The notes under the pieces were generated by a model that was not told where the DNA came from, ran no database searches, and worked only from the letters and a program-made list of their open reading frames with translations. The position numbers were made by a program, and so were the translations under genes. Positions 54,891 through 63,616 of a stretch of DNA of 64,000 bases are shown piece by piece; position 1 is the stretch's first letter, and every line of letters begins with the position of its first letter. Source of the DNA: Corallincola holothuriorum (lineage in GTDB: Bacteria; Pseudomonadota; Gammaproteobacteria; Enterobacterales; Neiellaceae); contig NZ_QPID01000003.1 of assembly GCF_003336225.1 (NCBI RefSeq), positions 310,001 to 374,000 of the forward strand, read 5' to 3'.

Positions 54891-55754
54891 ATGTCTAGTC
54901 TAACCATGAGCGATAGATCCCCATTGATTAGCGCGGCTGGATTAGCCAAGCGGATCTCCGAAGCTAGCCTTATTCTGTTGGACGCCACCATGTTGATGCC
55001 TACGCCTCAGGGAAGGGCTGTGTATCAACCGACAGAGCGTATCGCTAATGCCCGTTACTTCAATTTTGATACCGAGATCTGTGATAGCTCAAATCCATTA
55101 CCCCATATGATGCCCAGTGCTGAACAGTTTCAGGCGCAAGTGCGCGCGCTGGGGGTTAATGATGACAGTCATATCGTCGTCTACGACACCCTCGGGCTGT
55201 TTTCTGCTGCACGCGCCTGGTGGATGTTCCGCGCCATGGGGCATAAGCATGTTTCTGTTTTAGACGGCGGTTTACCGGCTTGGAAGCGCGCGGGGTTACC
55301 GACGGAGCACTATCCATTAAAGGCAACAATTTGCCCTGGGGATTTCACTGCCAAACCGCAACCCAAGCTATTTTGCGCTGCCAATGAGGTGTTGGCCGCG
55401 TTACAACAATCAGGGATAAAAGTGGTGGATGCCCGAGGGGCTGAACGCTTCTCTGGTACTGCGCCCGAACCACGAGCAGGCATGCGCAGTGGTCATATGC
55501 CCAATGCCGTGAATCTGCCGTATGCGTCGCTGTTGGATACCGACGGTTGTTTAAAGCCGCAAGCAGAGTTAGCAGCGTCGTTTGCCAAGCAGGTGGGGAA
55601 TGCTGAACGGTATATCTTTAGTTGTGGCTCTGGGGTGACCGCGTGCATTCTGGCGCTGGTGGCGGAGGTTCTTGGCTATCAGAACCTCTCTATTTACGAT
55701 GGTTCTTGGAGTGAATGGGGCGCAAGTGCGGAGTTGCCAGTGGTGTCAGACTGA
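54891..55754 (+). CDS. sseA: 3-Mercaptopyruvate sulfurtransferase/rhodanese
   Basis: The 287-residue product has two rhodanese domains. The catalytic loop is SCGSGVTACI; the CGSGVTA form favours 3-mercaptopyruvate, as in SseA. Asp and Arg residues of the family (VVDARGAERFSG; EPRAGMRSGHMPNAVN) are present. It follows the TetR gene by 27 nt. Confidence 0.93.
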   Translation: MSSLTMSDRSPLISAAGLAKRISEASLILLDATMLMPTPQGRAVYQPTERIANARYFNFDTEICDSSNPLPHMMPSAEQFQAQVRALGVNDDSHIVVYDTLGLFSAARAWWMFRAMGHKHVSVLDGGLPAWKRAGLPTEHYPLKATICPGDFTAKPQPKLFCAANEVLAALQQSGIKVVDARGAERFSGTAPEPRAGMRSGHMPNAVNLPYASLLDTDGCLKPQAELAASFAKQVGNAERYIFSCGSGVTACILALVAEVLGYQNLSIYDGSWSEWGASAELPVVSD

Positions 55755-55915
55755 GCACTTATTGGTTATAGATGGAACCGTCTTGGTTCCAGACTGGGTG
55801 TTTTGTCATTTTCCTCTGTTCATTTAAATCAAAATTGCGGGCGAACACTTCTCTGTTGGCCTCAGTTCATTAAACTATGCTAAGAACATCTCCTTTTGTT
55901 AGCTAGGTTCCGCCA

Positions 55916-56191
55916 TTGCTCGTTGAACGCATCAAACACATTACTGGCCCCAACTTTGAACGGGCCGAAGGTACGCCGCTTATTATTAAGCGAAAAGAGG
56001 GCCTTATTATTGCTGTGCGTAGCGGGGATGACTTTCCTGTTTACCGGGTTTCTGCCGCGATAGGGCGAAATAAAGAGACTTTGCAGCCGTTGGGTTTTTG
56101 TCACGTCACCGTGGATCATATCGAAGATGCGCGAGACGGGGCATTATTTGTGTGGCAAATCGCAGGTAAACAGGCTGCTCGTCGTAAGTGA
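55916..56191 (+). CDS. Small conserved hypothetical protein
   Basis: 91 residues from a TTG start at 55916, with a weak AGG upstream. The mixed composition (VERIKHITGPNFERAEGTPL ... LGFCHVTVDHIEDARDG) looks protein-like, but I cannot name a family. There is no ATG at the likely N-terminus. Confidence 0.5.
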   Translation: MLVERIKHITGPNFERAEGTPLIIKRKEGLIIAVRSGDDFPVYRVSAAIGRNKETLQPLGFCHVTVDHIEDARDGALFVWQIAGKQAARRK

Positions 56192-56228
56192 ATACTGCTC
56201 GTTGGTATGAGAGTTAGTCTGAGATGAA

Positions 56229-56253
56229 AAAGCCCCGGCGAATACGGGGCTTT
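56229..56253. terminator. Bidirectional terminator
   Basis: AAAGCCCCG (56229-56237) and CGGGGCTTT (56245-56253) form a 9-bp stem with a 7-nt loop. The minus strand continues TTTTC, ending the VPA-CTERM gene; the plus strand serves the gene at 55916. Confidence 0.8.
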
Positions 56254-56274
56254 GATTACGCAGCTTGAGTCTGG

Positions 56275-56850
56275 TTATTTACGGCGACGAGCACCTGCAA
56301 AACCCAGTAAGCCCAAACCTACCAGTGCCAGCGTCGCTGGTGCAGGTACTTCAGTTCGGGTGTTGGTAAATGCAAAGCTGAGGTCATTGAAATCGAACGG
56401 ACCGCCGTACAGATCTTCAAAACTGACTAAGGTTTCATCTGGCTGCCAATCCTGTTCAACTCGCGCATGGAAACGATTGTCTGGGTTACGATCTTCGGGA
56501 CCGGTGAAGTAGTTAAAGCCGGTGTCATTGACAAACAGACGGAAGATCAGCTCTGCACCCGCGTTAAAGATACCCAAGTCGACGGTAGAGTTAACTGGCG
56601 ATGTATGATTATTGAAAATAAACATATCGTTGCTCAGGTCGCCGTCATCGCCTGGATTACCGAAATCATCCAACATCAGATACAGATCGTTGCTGTAATC
56701 GGCTGAGTTACCGAGGTAAGTGGCGACCACAGAGCCGGTTTCGCCAACAATGACTTTTAAACCGTCGCCCGTGTCGGCGATGGGGAATGCAAATGCGTTT
56801 TGCAGACTGCTAGCTGCAAATAGCGCAGTGGCTATCAAGAGCTTTTTCAT
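56275..56850 (-). CDS. VPA/PEP-CTERM sorting-domain protein, secreted
   Basis: From ATG 56850 (AAGGAAG upstream) the product has 191 residues. It has a signal peptide (MKKLLIATALFAASSLQNAFA), a DUF4114-like Asp-rich beta domain (DDFGNPGDDGDLSND) and a C-terminal sorting tail: PAPATLAL, a hydrophobic helix, then RRRK. Such tails are processed by exosortase (EpsH). No exosortase gene is in the window. Confidence 0.88.
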   Translation of the reverse strand: MKKLLIATALFAASSLQNAFAFPIADTGDGLKVIVGETGSVVATYLGNSADYSNDLYLMLDDFGNPGDDGDLSNDMFIFNNHTSPVNSTVDLGIFNAGAELIFRLFVNDTGFNYFTGPEDRNPDNRFHARVEQDWQPDETLVSFEDLYGGPFDFNDLSFAFTNTRTEVPAPATLALVGLGLLGFAGARRRK

Positions 56851-57104
56851 ACTGAGTGCTTCCTTAAAATTAAAGATTAAATATTTTATTATTGGTAGCG
56901 GTATCAGCAAGAACTGTGCCTGTTAGATAAAACCCATGTATTCAGTGGGTTCTTTTGGCTATTTTATGAACTTGTTAGTTTTAATTTTATGTATTTGTTA
57001 AAAAAATAGACAGATCCGACAGGGGCTATTATGTGAGTTATGGCAGGAATTAGCTAAATATGTGAGTTCGAAATAGTTTGTTCGGATCTCTATATGATAC
57101 GTAA

Positions 57105-57125
57105 CAGCCCGCGGCCAGCGGGCTG
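57105..57125 (-). terminator. Terminator of the cydAB operon
   Basis: CAGCCCGC (57105-57112) and GCGGGCTG (57118-57125) form an 8-bp stem with a 5-nt loop just after the cydB stop. The minus-strand T-run is short. Confidence 0.65.
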
Positions 57126-57139
57126 TATGGGTAGATTAA

Positions 57140-58138
57140 CTAGTAGTACTTGAGATCTTGCACCTTGCCCCAAAACACGCGGTAGGAAAATATCGTGTAA
57201 AGCAAAATGACAGGAACAACGACAATGGCTCCCCAAAGAATGAATTGCAGTGATTCTGGTGCACTTGCCGATTCCCAAATCGTCATTTGTCCCGGCACAA
57301 TATAGGGGAAGAAACTGTACCCAAGGCCACTAAAACAGAACAGGAAGATAAACATGGCGCCAACAAACGGCAGCCAACAACCTTTGTCATCCGGCAGCGG
57401 GAAGCGTTTTAGCACCTGATCGATAATGGCGAACAGGGCAAAGCAAACCACCGGTATTGCCCAAACAAATAGCGCATTGGGGAAGCTTAGCCAGCGGGCT
57501 AATATCTCAGGGTTCACCAGAGGATTCATGGCGCACACGGCGGCAACACCCGCGAAGCAGATCCATCCGGCGCGTCGTGCCCAGCGAGCGGCTCTGAGTT
57601 GTAAGTCGTCACTGGTTTTCATCACCAGCCAAGCCGCGCCGATATAGCAGTAGGCGGCGGCCACACCAAATGCGGCAAGGCCACTAAACAGGTAGGCGGT
57701 GATGCTCTGTTCAAAGCCCATCACATACATACCCAGCATATAGCCTTGTGCCAGCGCAGTGATCAGTGAACCTAGTTTAAAGCTCTTATCCCATATAGGT
57801 TTATTGGCAACGGCGACCTTGGCTCTAAAGTCAAAAGCCACACCGCGCATGATCAGGCCGATCAACATAATGGCTGCTGGAATATATAACTCCCTTAGTA
57901 CCACCGAATGGGCTTGTGGAAATGCGATCAAGAGTAGGCCGATAGCCAGTACCAGCCAGGTTTCATTAGCATCCCAAAATGGCCCAATGGAAGCGATCAT
58001 GCTGTCCGCCTGAGTTTCGTTATCCAACGGCAGCATGATGCCGACACCAAGGTCGTAACCATCCAACATGGCATAGATAAGTACCGCAAGCCCCATCAGG
58101 CCAACGAAGATGACGGGTAACCAATCTGCAGGGATCAT
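57140..58138 (-). CDS. cydB: Cytochrome bd-type quinol oxidase subunit II, CIO type
   Basis: The 332-residue product (E. coli CydB 379) has about eight TM helices, starting ADWLPVIFVGLMGLAVLIYA with DGYDLGVG after it. It pairs with the short subunit I upstream, overlapping it by 4 nt. The length fits the cyanide-insensitive (CioB) group. Confidence 0.92.
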   Translation of the reverse strand: MIPADWLPVIFVGLMGLAVLIYAMLDGYDLGVGIMLPLDNETQADSMIASIGPFWDANETWLVLAIGLLLIAFPQAHSVVLRELYIPAAIMLIGLIMRGVAFDFRAKVAVANKPIWDKSFKLGSLITALAQGYMLGMYVMGFEQSITAYLFSGLAAFGVAAAYCYIGAAWLVMKTSDDLQLRAARWARRAGWICFAGVAAVCAMNPLVNPEILARWLSFPNALFVWAIPVVCFALFAIIDQVLKRFPLPDDKGCWLPFVGAMFIFLFCFSGLGYSFFPYIVPGQMTIWESASAPESLQFILWGAIVVVPVILLYTIFSYRVFWGKVQDLKYY

Positions 58139-59511
58139 GCTTTTTCTCCTGACGTTGCCAGATTTTCGTCTAGCTGGTGGAAATTCGGGTTTTCTTCTGG
58201 GGTGATCTCTTCGATTTCAACGGCGCGGCGCGCCATCAGGAATAGGGTTCGGATATAGGCCACCAGTAGTACTACGTAGGTGATCATATATAGGGTGAAA
58301 CTGAACCATACTTTTGATGGCGGTACCGTTGTAACCGCTTCGGCTGTGGTGAGAACGCCACTGACCAAGTAAGGTTGGCGGCCAATCTCAGTGACATACC
58401 AGCCCGCTAACGTGGCCACCCAGCCAGCAAAGGTCATTAATACCAGGCCTTTCAGCAGCCAAGGTGACAGCTCTTTTTTACGCGCTAATTGCCAAACGCC
58501 TAGCCATGCTGCTGCAATCATTAACATACCGACGCCAACCATGATCCTAAACGAGTAGAATACGGGCGCGACGGGCGGGTGCTCTCCTGGAAACTCATTC
58601 AAGCCTTTGATTTCACCCTCCAGATCGTGGGTAAGAATGAAGCTCGCCATCTTCGGAATACCGATCTCAAAGTGGTTGGTTCTGTTTTCTTCATCTGGGA
58701 TCGCAAACAACAATAACGGCGCGCCTTTTTCTGTGTGCCATACCCCTTCCATGGCAGCGATCTTTTGCGGTTGATGTTCAAGGGTGTTTAAGCCGTGAAA
58801 GTCACCGACCAACGCTTGTGTTGGCGCGAGTATCGCTGCAAAAATCAGACTGGTTTTGAGGGTTAGCCTTGGGCCGCGCTTGTCATCGCCTTTGAGGATG
58901 CGATATGCCGATATTCCTGCCATTAAGAACGAGGCAGTTAGGCCTGAAGCCAGTAACACGTGAACCAACCGGTAGGGGAATGAGGGGTTAAAGATGATGG
59001 CCCACCAATCGACGGCATGGGCAACGCCATCTCGCATCTCAAAGCCAACCGGTGTTTGCATCCATGAATTCAATGCGATGATCCAGAAGGCTGACATGGT
59101 GGTACCTAAGGCGACCAGTGCGGTTGCCGTGGTATGTAGCCAAGGCGGCACTCGGTTGATGCCAAATAGCATGATGCCGAGGAAAGTGGCTTCAAGGAAA
59201 AAAGCAGTAAGCACTTCGTAACCCAGTAGTGGCCCAGCAATATTGCCTACTTTCTCCATAAACCCGGGCCAGTTGGTACCGAACTGGAAGCTCATGGTGA
59301 TGCCGCTGACCACACCAAGAGCAAAGCTCAGGGCAAATACCTTGACCCAAAAGCGATAGGCGCGCATCCATACGGGATCTTGTGAGAAGTCGAAGCGGAT
59401 TTTGAAATACATCAGTAGCCAGCACAACGCAATGGTGATGCTGGGAAAGAGAATATGAAAGCTGATATTGGCCGCAAATTGGATCCGTGAAAGCATCAGC
59501 GTCTCAATCAT
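58135..59511 (-). CDS. cydA: Cytochrome bd-type quinol oxidase subunit I, short Q-loop (CIO type)
   Basis: The 458-residue product (E. coli CydA 522, CioA 488) has haem-ligand His in FAANISFHILFPS and a Met ligand in FRIMVGVGML, with the conserved GDFHGLNTLEHQPQKIAA region. The Q-loop insertion of E. coli CydA is missing, as in CioA. It reduces O2 to water with quinol without pumping protons. No cydX-like gene is visible. Upstream is a GbsR-type regulator with an FNR-like site. Confidence 0.93.
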   Translation of the reverse strand: MIETLMLSRIQFAANISFHILFPSITIALCWLLMYFKIRFDFSQDPVWMRAYRFWVKVFALSFALGVVSGITMSFQFGTNWPGFMEKVGNIAGPLLGYEVLTAFFLEATFLGIMLFGINRVPPWLHTTATALVALGTTMSAFWIIALNSWMQTPVGFEMRDGVAHAVDWWAIIFNPSFPYRLVHVLLASGLTASFLMAGISAYRILKGDDKRGPRLTLKTSLIFAAILAPTQALVGDFHGLNTLEHQPQKIAAMEGVWHTEKGAPLLLFAIPDEENRTNHFEIGIPKMASFILTHDLEGEIKGLNEFPGEHPPVAPVFYSFRIMVGVGMLMIAAAWLGVWQLARKKELSPWLLKGLVLMTFAGWVATLAGWYVTEIGRQPYLVSGVLTTAEAVTTVPPSKVWFSFTLYMITYVVLLVAYIRTLFLMARRAVEIEEITPEENPNFHQLDENLATSGEKA

Positions 59512-59578
59512 AAGAGTGCCCCATCATGGTTAGAAAGCCTAAAATGGCTTGGATAAAGTAAAAACAGTAACCCTAGAG

Positions 59579-60133
59579 TTAGTCGGTTTTAGTGCGTTTA
59601 AATTTGTCTGAAATATCGAGTACTTTGCTCACGCCGACACCTAAGCGCATCAGCGTGTTGAGTTTTTCAGGGCTGAGTCGCTGCAGTTCGCTGCTCCACT
59701 GCGTAATGGTTTCAAGCAGATCATGGATCTCGGAAACACGCTGTTGGGCAAACAGTTCCGGCGCCTCTTTGCTGGTGTCATCCATGATGTTATTGCGCAG
59801 CAGTGACAGTGTCGGGTCTATTTCGCGTTTACGGCGCTCTTCGAACACGGTATTTGCCATATCCCAGATGGAGCCTGCGGCGCAGTAATACTCTTTGCGG
59901 TCACCGGGGATATGGCGAAGCAAAATGAGACGCCAGGACACCAACTCCTTTAATCCCATGCTGACATTACCTCGGGAGACATTGAGCGCCTCGCGCATCT
60001 GATCTGCGTTGAGCGGACTTTCGCTAAGAACAATCAGTGCCAGCATCTGCCCTACGGTGCGGTTGAAGCCCCAGCGACTGCCCATCTCGCCGAAGTGCAG
60101 TACCAGAGATTCGATCATCGGGCTCATCTTCAT
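59579..60133 (-). CDS. GbsR/MarR-family regulator upstream of cydAB
   Basis: From ATG 60133 the product has 184 residues. A TTG at 60148 would lie inside the 24-bp palindrome, so it is unlikely. It has a winged HTH (LNADQMREALNVSRGNVSMGLKEL) of the GbsR type and a helical C-terminus. It is 67 bp upstream of cydA on the same strand, so it probably shares the transcript and controls it. Confidence 0.88.
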   Translation of the reverse strand: MKMSPMIESLVLHFGEMGSRWGFNRTVGQMLALIVLSESPLNADQMREALNVSRGNVSMGLKELVSWRLILLRHIPGDRKEYYCAAGSIWDMANTVFEERRKREIDPTLSLLRNNIMDDTSKEAPELFAQQRVSEIHDLLETITQWSSELQRLSPEKLNTLMRLGVGVSKVLDISDKFKRTKTD

Positions 60134-60146
60134 ACTGGGGTTTCTC

Positions 60147-60170
60147 AATTTTCAGAAATTTCTGAAAATT
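60147..60170. promoter_or_regulatory. 24-bp perfect palindrome, probable operator of the GbsR-type regulator
   Basis: The 12-bp half-site AATTTTCAGAAA (60147-60158) is followed immediately by its exact complement TTTCTGAAAATT (60159-60170). It sits between the promoter -10 and the regulator start, where a dimeric MarR/GbsR repressor would block transcription of its own gene and of cydAB. Confidence 0.75.
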
Positions 60171-60195
60171 ATATATGAAAATTGACTTGGATCAA
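60168..60195 (-). promoter_or_regulatory. gbsR-cydAB promoter overlapped by an FNR/ANR-like site
   Basis: On the minus strand, TTGATC (60190-60195), 16 bp, then TATAAT (60168-60173). The plus-strand TTGACTTGGATCAA (60182-60195) matches the FNR consensus TTGAT-N4-ATCAA at 9 of 10 positions. Its centre would be about 27 bp before the transcription start, a repressing position. ANR represses cioAB at low oxygen in Pseudomonas aeruginosa, which fits. Confidence 0.65.
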
Positions 60196-60391
60196 GATTG
60201 AAAAAGAGTCTCAACAATGAGAGATCAAAAATGTGCGGACATCTTCGGCTTTTGTGCGGCTAATTTCGTCGAAAGGTGGGTTTTTGATAGAGTATGGGAA
60301 CGTGGCTAGCGTTTCACTTTATCGGAATGTGTAGCAGCGGCTCACAAGTGTGCGCCGCTGCACTACGTAACTTACTTCGCGGTCTGCCCGA

Positions 60392-60979
60392 TTAACGAAT
60401 CAGCTCGTAGAGTTCGTAACTTGAGTTGTCAGCATCGAAAGCGATGACAAGCTTGTCTTTCTTTTGGACAAGCTTACCAATGACGTCGTATTCGCGATTA
60501 CTTTCGCTAGATATACCACTGTAGTGGAGTTGGGGTTCATCATTAACACTGGCACCACCGAGAAAAACCCAGTCAGTGCTGCTGTCCTGAAACAAATAAC
60601 CCGTCTTCTTTTGTGAGCCACTGAGCTTTTCGAATAAGAGTTGGTTTTGTTCGGTCTGGCTTATTTTGCAATTGAAGTAGCGATAACTGTATATGCCTGA
60701 GTTATCGACCTGAATTGAGCGGCAACGCCAGTCGCCAAGTAGTCCTTCAGCGTTAATGGGGAGGTTCGGCTGTGAAAGTAAGGTTTTTATGCGAGCTAGC
60801 TCGTCATACTCTTGCATGAACTCACTGAATTTTTGCGTATTAGCGAAATCAATGTTGGCAAATATGTTGTCAATTTTGACACTGTCATTTTCTTGAGCAT
60901 AGCTTCGCCATTCATTATCGGCATGGACAGTGAAGGAGATTAACAGTGCACATGCACAGACGATGTTCTTAATTTCCAC
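60392..60979 (-). CDS. DUF4893 exported protein
   Basis: The 195-residue product has a signal peptide (MEIKNIVCACALLISFTVHA). The DUF4893 features are LLGDWRCRSIQV, the FEKLSGSQKKTGYLFQD block and VFLGGASVNDEPQLHY. Uncharacterised, presumably periplasmic. Confidence 0.85.
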   Translation of the reverse strand: MEIKNIVCACALLISFTVHADNEWRSYAQENDSVKIDNIFANIDFANTQKFSEFMQEYDELARIKTLLSQPNLPINAEGLLGDWRCRSIQVDNSGIYSYRYFNCKISQTEQNQLLFEKLSGSQKKTGYLFQDSSTDWVFLGGASVNDEPQLHYSGISSESNREYDVIGKLVQKKDKLVIAFDADNSSYELYELIR

Positions 60980-61334
60980 AATAACTTCCTTTTACTGGGT
61001 GGACTCAAGTAGAGGTCTTTTGCGTAGGACGGAATCGGATTATAAAGACAAAATTGGACACATACTATCTTGATTTTTTGCCAATAACTCTATGATTATA
61101 CTTAATTAAAATGATTATCAATTACTTCAATGATGCCGGTAAGATCGCTGATGTTGCATCTATCGGAAATATTGGCCATGCAGGCGTGCTTGGCCTTGGT
61201 TTAAATTCCGCATGCCTAGCAGCATAAAGGTGAAACGCGTAATGTCGTTTCGGTCGCGGTTATTGTGGTCGAAGCCAGACGTGTCATTCGCGCGGTTTGT
61301 GACTGATGCTGTTTTACTATCTAGACGGACAAGC
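60980..61334. other. Gene-free region upstream of the DUF4893 gene
   Basis: About 355 bp without a convincing gene. The minus-strand frame from 61408 starts within the neighbouring gene and has no ribosome site. A weak Fur-like stretch (AATGATTATCAATT near 61110) is seen but does not reach the full 19-bp consensus. Confidence 0.45.
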
Positions 61335-61367
61335 GAAGAGAATTTGGCGTGGTGCCAAGTTCTCTTC
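61335..61367 (-). terminator. Long hairpin after the metallo-hydrolase gene
   Basis: GAAGAGAA-T-TTGGC (61335-61348) pairs with GCCAA-G-TTCTCTTC (61354-61367), 14 pairs including one G-U, loop GTGGT. It lies 10 nt past the minus-strand stop of the gene at 61378. No T-run follows, so it may stabilise the mRNA end rather than terminate. Confidence 0.6.
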
Positions 61368-61377
61368 AGCTGAATCG

Positions 61378-62226
61378 TTACAACCCTTGAAATAACGTCT
61401 CTATCCAACGCTTCTCATCGATAAAGCGCCATGACCAGCTTTTCCACTGCTCGGGCACACCTTCATCGAGTAGCTGTTGTAGTGTCTTGCCTTCGGCTTT
61501 GGCTGTTTTCACCCAACTAATGTGGGTTTCCAACATCTCGATGTTGACCGCTAAGGCGGCTTTGTCCGCGAGGGGGCCATGGCCGGGAATGATCTGAGTT
61601 TCGTTATTTACTTGGCTAGAAAGCGCTTTAACGCTATTTAGATACCCCATCACTGAACCGCCGCGTTTAAGATCGATAAAGGGAAATTTGCCGTTAAAAA
61701 ACAGATCGCCCATGTGCAACACGTTGGCCTGCTTAAACCACACTACGCTATCGCCATCGGTATGACCTTTGGCGTAGTGCTGAACTTCGATGGTGAGGTC
61801 ATTGAAATGAAAAGTCACGCCGTCGGCATAGGTGACGACTGGCATCGCACTGCGAGGCAAGCTGTCATCTTGCGACAAGCGCTCAAGCACATGGTGGTGA
61901 GCGAAGATGGTAGCGGATTTACCAAACTCGGCATTGCCACCGGTATGATCCCCATGCATGTGGGTATTCACTACGTATTTCAGCGGTTGCGGTGATAGCT
62001 CTTGTAATACCGCAGAGATTTTGTCTGCTAACGGCGCGTATTGATCGTCAACGATGAGCAACCCATCGGTGCCGGCTGAAGCGCCAATATTGCCCCCGGA
62101 ACCGGTGAGCATATACACGCCGTTACGTAGTGCAGTTTTTTCTATCTCAACATCGGCGAAGCGATCATCGGCCAGCGCCGAATAACTAAAGCAGATAGAA
62201 AGTAAACCCAGCCAAATAGATCTCAT
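61378..62226 (-). CDS. Periplasmic metallo-beta-lactamase-fold hydrolase
   Basis: The 282-residue product has a signal peptide (LLSICFSYSALA). The zinc site is NTHMHGDHTGG with AKGHTDGDSVVWF and the final His in IIPGHGP. It resembles the quinoprotein relay/QuiP-like or class B-related hydrolases, not a proven beta-lactamase. The substrate is unknown. Confidence 0.88.
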   Translation of the reverse strand: MRSIWLGLLSICFSYSALADDRFADVEIEKTALRNGVYMLTGSGGNIGASAGTDGLLIVDDQYAPLADKISAVLQELSPQPLKYVVNTHMHGDHTGGNAEFGKSATIFAHHHVLERLSQDDSLPRSAMPVVTYADGVTFHFNDLTIEVQHYAKGHTDGDSVVWFKQANVLHMGDLFFNGKFPFIDLKRGGSVMGYLNSVKALSSQVNNETQIIPGHGPLADKAALAVNIEMLETHISWVKTAKAEGKTLQQLLDEGVPEQWKSWSWRFIDEKRWIETLFQGL

Positions 62227-62330
62227 TGTGCATTTCCGTATAAAGAGGATGAGTCATCCAAGATAGATGATTGCCGTTTAATAGAACAGCTTACGATGTA
62301 ATTCACTGTCGCGATCAACGGCAACAAAAA

Positions 62331-62351
62331 AGCCCGCGTTAGTCGCGGGCT
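62331..62351 (-). terminator. pyrC terminator
   Basis: AGCCCGCG (62331-62338) and CGCGGGCT (62344-62351) with a 5-nt loop; on the minus strand it is followed by TTTTTTG. Confidence 0.85.
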
Positions 62352-62381
62352 TTTGATGGTTTTACAGTTCAGAGGCGACGC

Positions 62382-63416
62382 TTAGCGCACCTGCCACTGC
62401 AATGTTTCACCGGCATAGAATGGCACCATCGGCTTGCCAGCAACGTCTACTGTCGCAGGGATCTGCCACGGGTCACGCACCAACGTGACGGTATCCGTAT
62501 TGCGCGGTAGACCGTAGAAATCTGGGCCATTGAAACTGGCAAAGGCTTCCAGTTTATCCAATGCACCGATTTGCTCGAAGATCTCAGCGTACAGTTCCAG
62601 TGCTGCTGGCGCACTGTAACACCCGGCACAGCCACAGGCGTTTTCTTTGGCGTGTTGCAGATGTGGGGCGGAATCTGTACCGAGGAAGAACTTACTGGAA
62701 CCACTGGCAACCGCCGCTTGCAGTGCTTGCTGATGAGTATTACGTTTCAGTACTGGTAAGCAGTAGTTGTGTGGCTTAATCCCGCCAACCAAAAGATGGT
62801 TGCGGTTGTACATGAGATGTTGTGGCGTGATCGTGGCTGCCACGTTGTTACCGCTGGCCAGTACGAATTCTGCAGCATCGCCAGTGGTGATGTGTTCGAA
62901 TACGACCTTCAGTTGCGGATATTTAGCGACGATCCCGCTTAAATGGGCATCAATAAAAACTTTTTCGCGATCAAATACATCCACTTCATCGGCGGTGACC
63001 TCACCGTGAACCAACAGCAATAAGCCAACCTCAGCCATCGCTTCGAAAGTGGCATCAAGCCCATCGAGATCGGTCACGCCGTGAGCGGAGTTGGTGGTGG
63101 CATTGGCTGGGTACAGCTTACAAGCCTTCACAATTCCTTGCGCCGCAGCCTCTCGCACCATCTCTGGCGTTGTGTTGTCGGTCAGGTAAAGGGTCATCAG
63201 CGGTGTAAAGCCACTGTCTACTGGCGTAGCAGCTTGGATTCGCTGGTAATAGGCTTGCGCATCTGCAGGTGTCACTACCGGAGGCTGCAGATTAGGCATC
63301 GCGATGGCTCTGGCAAAAACTCTGGCGGTGGCTGGAACGGCGGTTGCCAACATCGCCTCATCACGTAAATGAATATGCCAGTCATCTGGTCGGGTGATTG
63401 TTAGCGTATCTGCCAC
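62382..63416 (-). CDS. pyrC: Dihydroorotase
   Basis: The 344-residue product (E. coli 348) has zinc ligands in DDWHIHLRD, the carbamylated Lys in [13 protein letters not shown], and His in LLVHGEV and FEHITTG. The GTDSAPH motif carries the catalytic Asp. It is a class II type enzyme of pyrimidine synthesis. Confidence 0.97.
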   Translation of the reverse strand: MADTLTITRPDDWHIHLRDEAMLATAVPATARVFARAIAMPNLQPPVVTPADAQAYYQRIQAATPVDSGFTPLMTLYLTDNTTPEMVREAAAQGIVKACKLYPANATTNSAHGVTDLDGLDATFEAMAEVGLLLLVHGEVTADEVDVFDREKVFIDAHLSGIVAKYPQLKVVFEHITTGDAAEFVLASGNNVAATITPQHLMYNRNHLLVGGIKPHNYCLPVLKRNTHQQALQAAVASGSSKFFLGTDSAPHLQHAKENACGCAGCYSAPAALELYAEIFEQIGALDKLEAFASFNGPDFYGLPRNTDTVTLVRDPWQIPATVDVAGKPMVPFYAGETLQWQVR

Positions 63417-63616
63417 GCGCTACTCCTTGGTTGCAATAAAATTGGCCGCCTTAGTCAAACGGCTCGAGCGATTATCCGCCTATTTTAACCTGTGTTGTGG
63501 CGGTTGTCTGTGTGTCGATTAATTGCCGACAAATTGTCGAGTTTGTGAGCTATAACTTTTCAACTGCTTAGCTCTGCTCTAATCTGGCTACTGTAGCTAT
63601 TTTTGTGGAGTTGTTG

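Noticed and set aside
61095-61125. Possible Fur box (AATGATTATCAATT)
   Set aside because: Only about half of the 19-bp consensus is matched, and no iron-related gene is adjacent.
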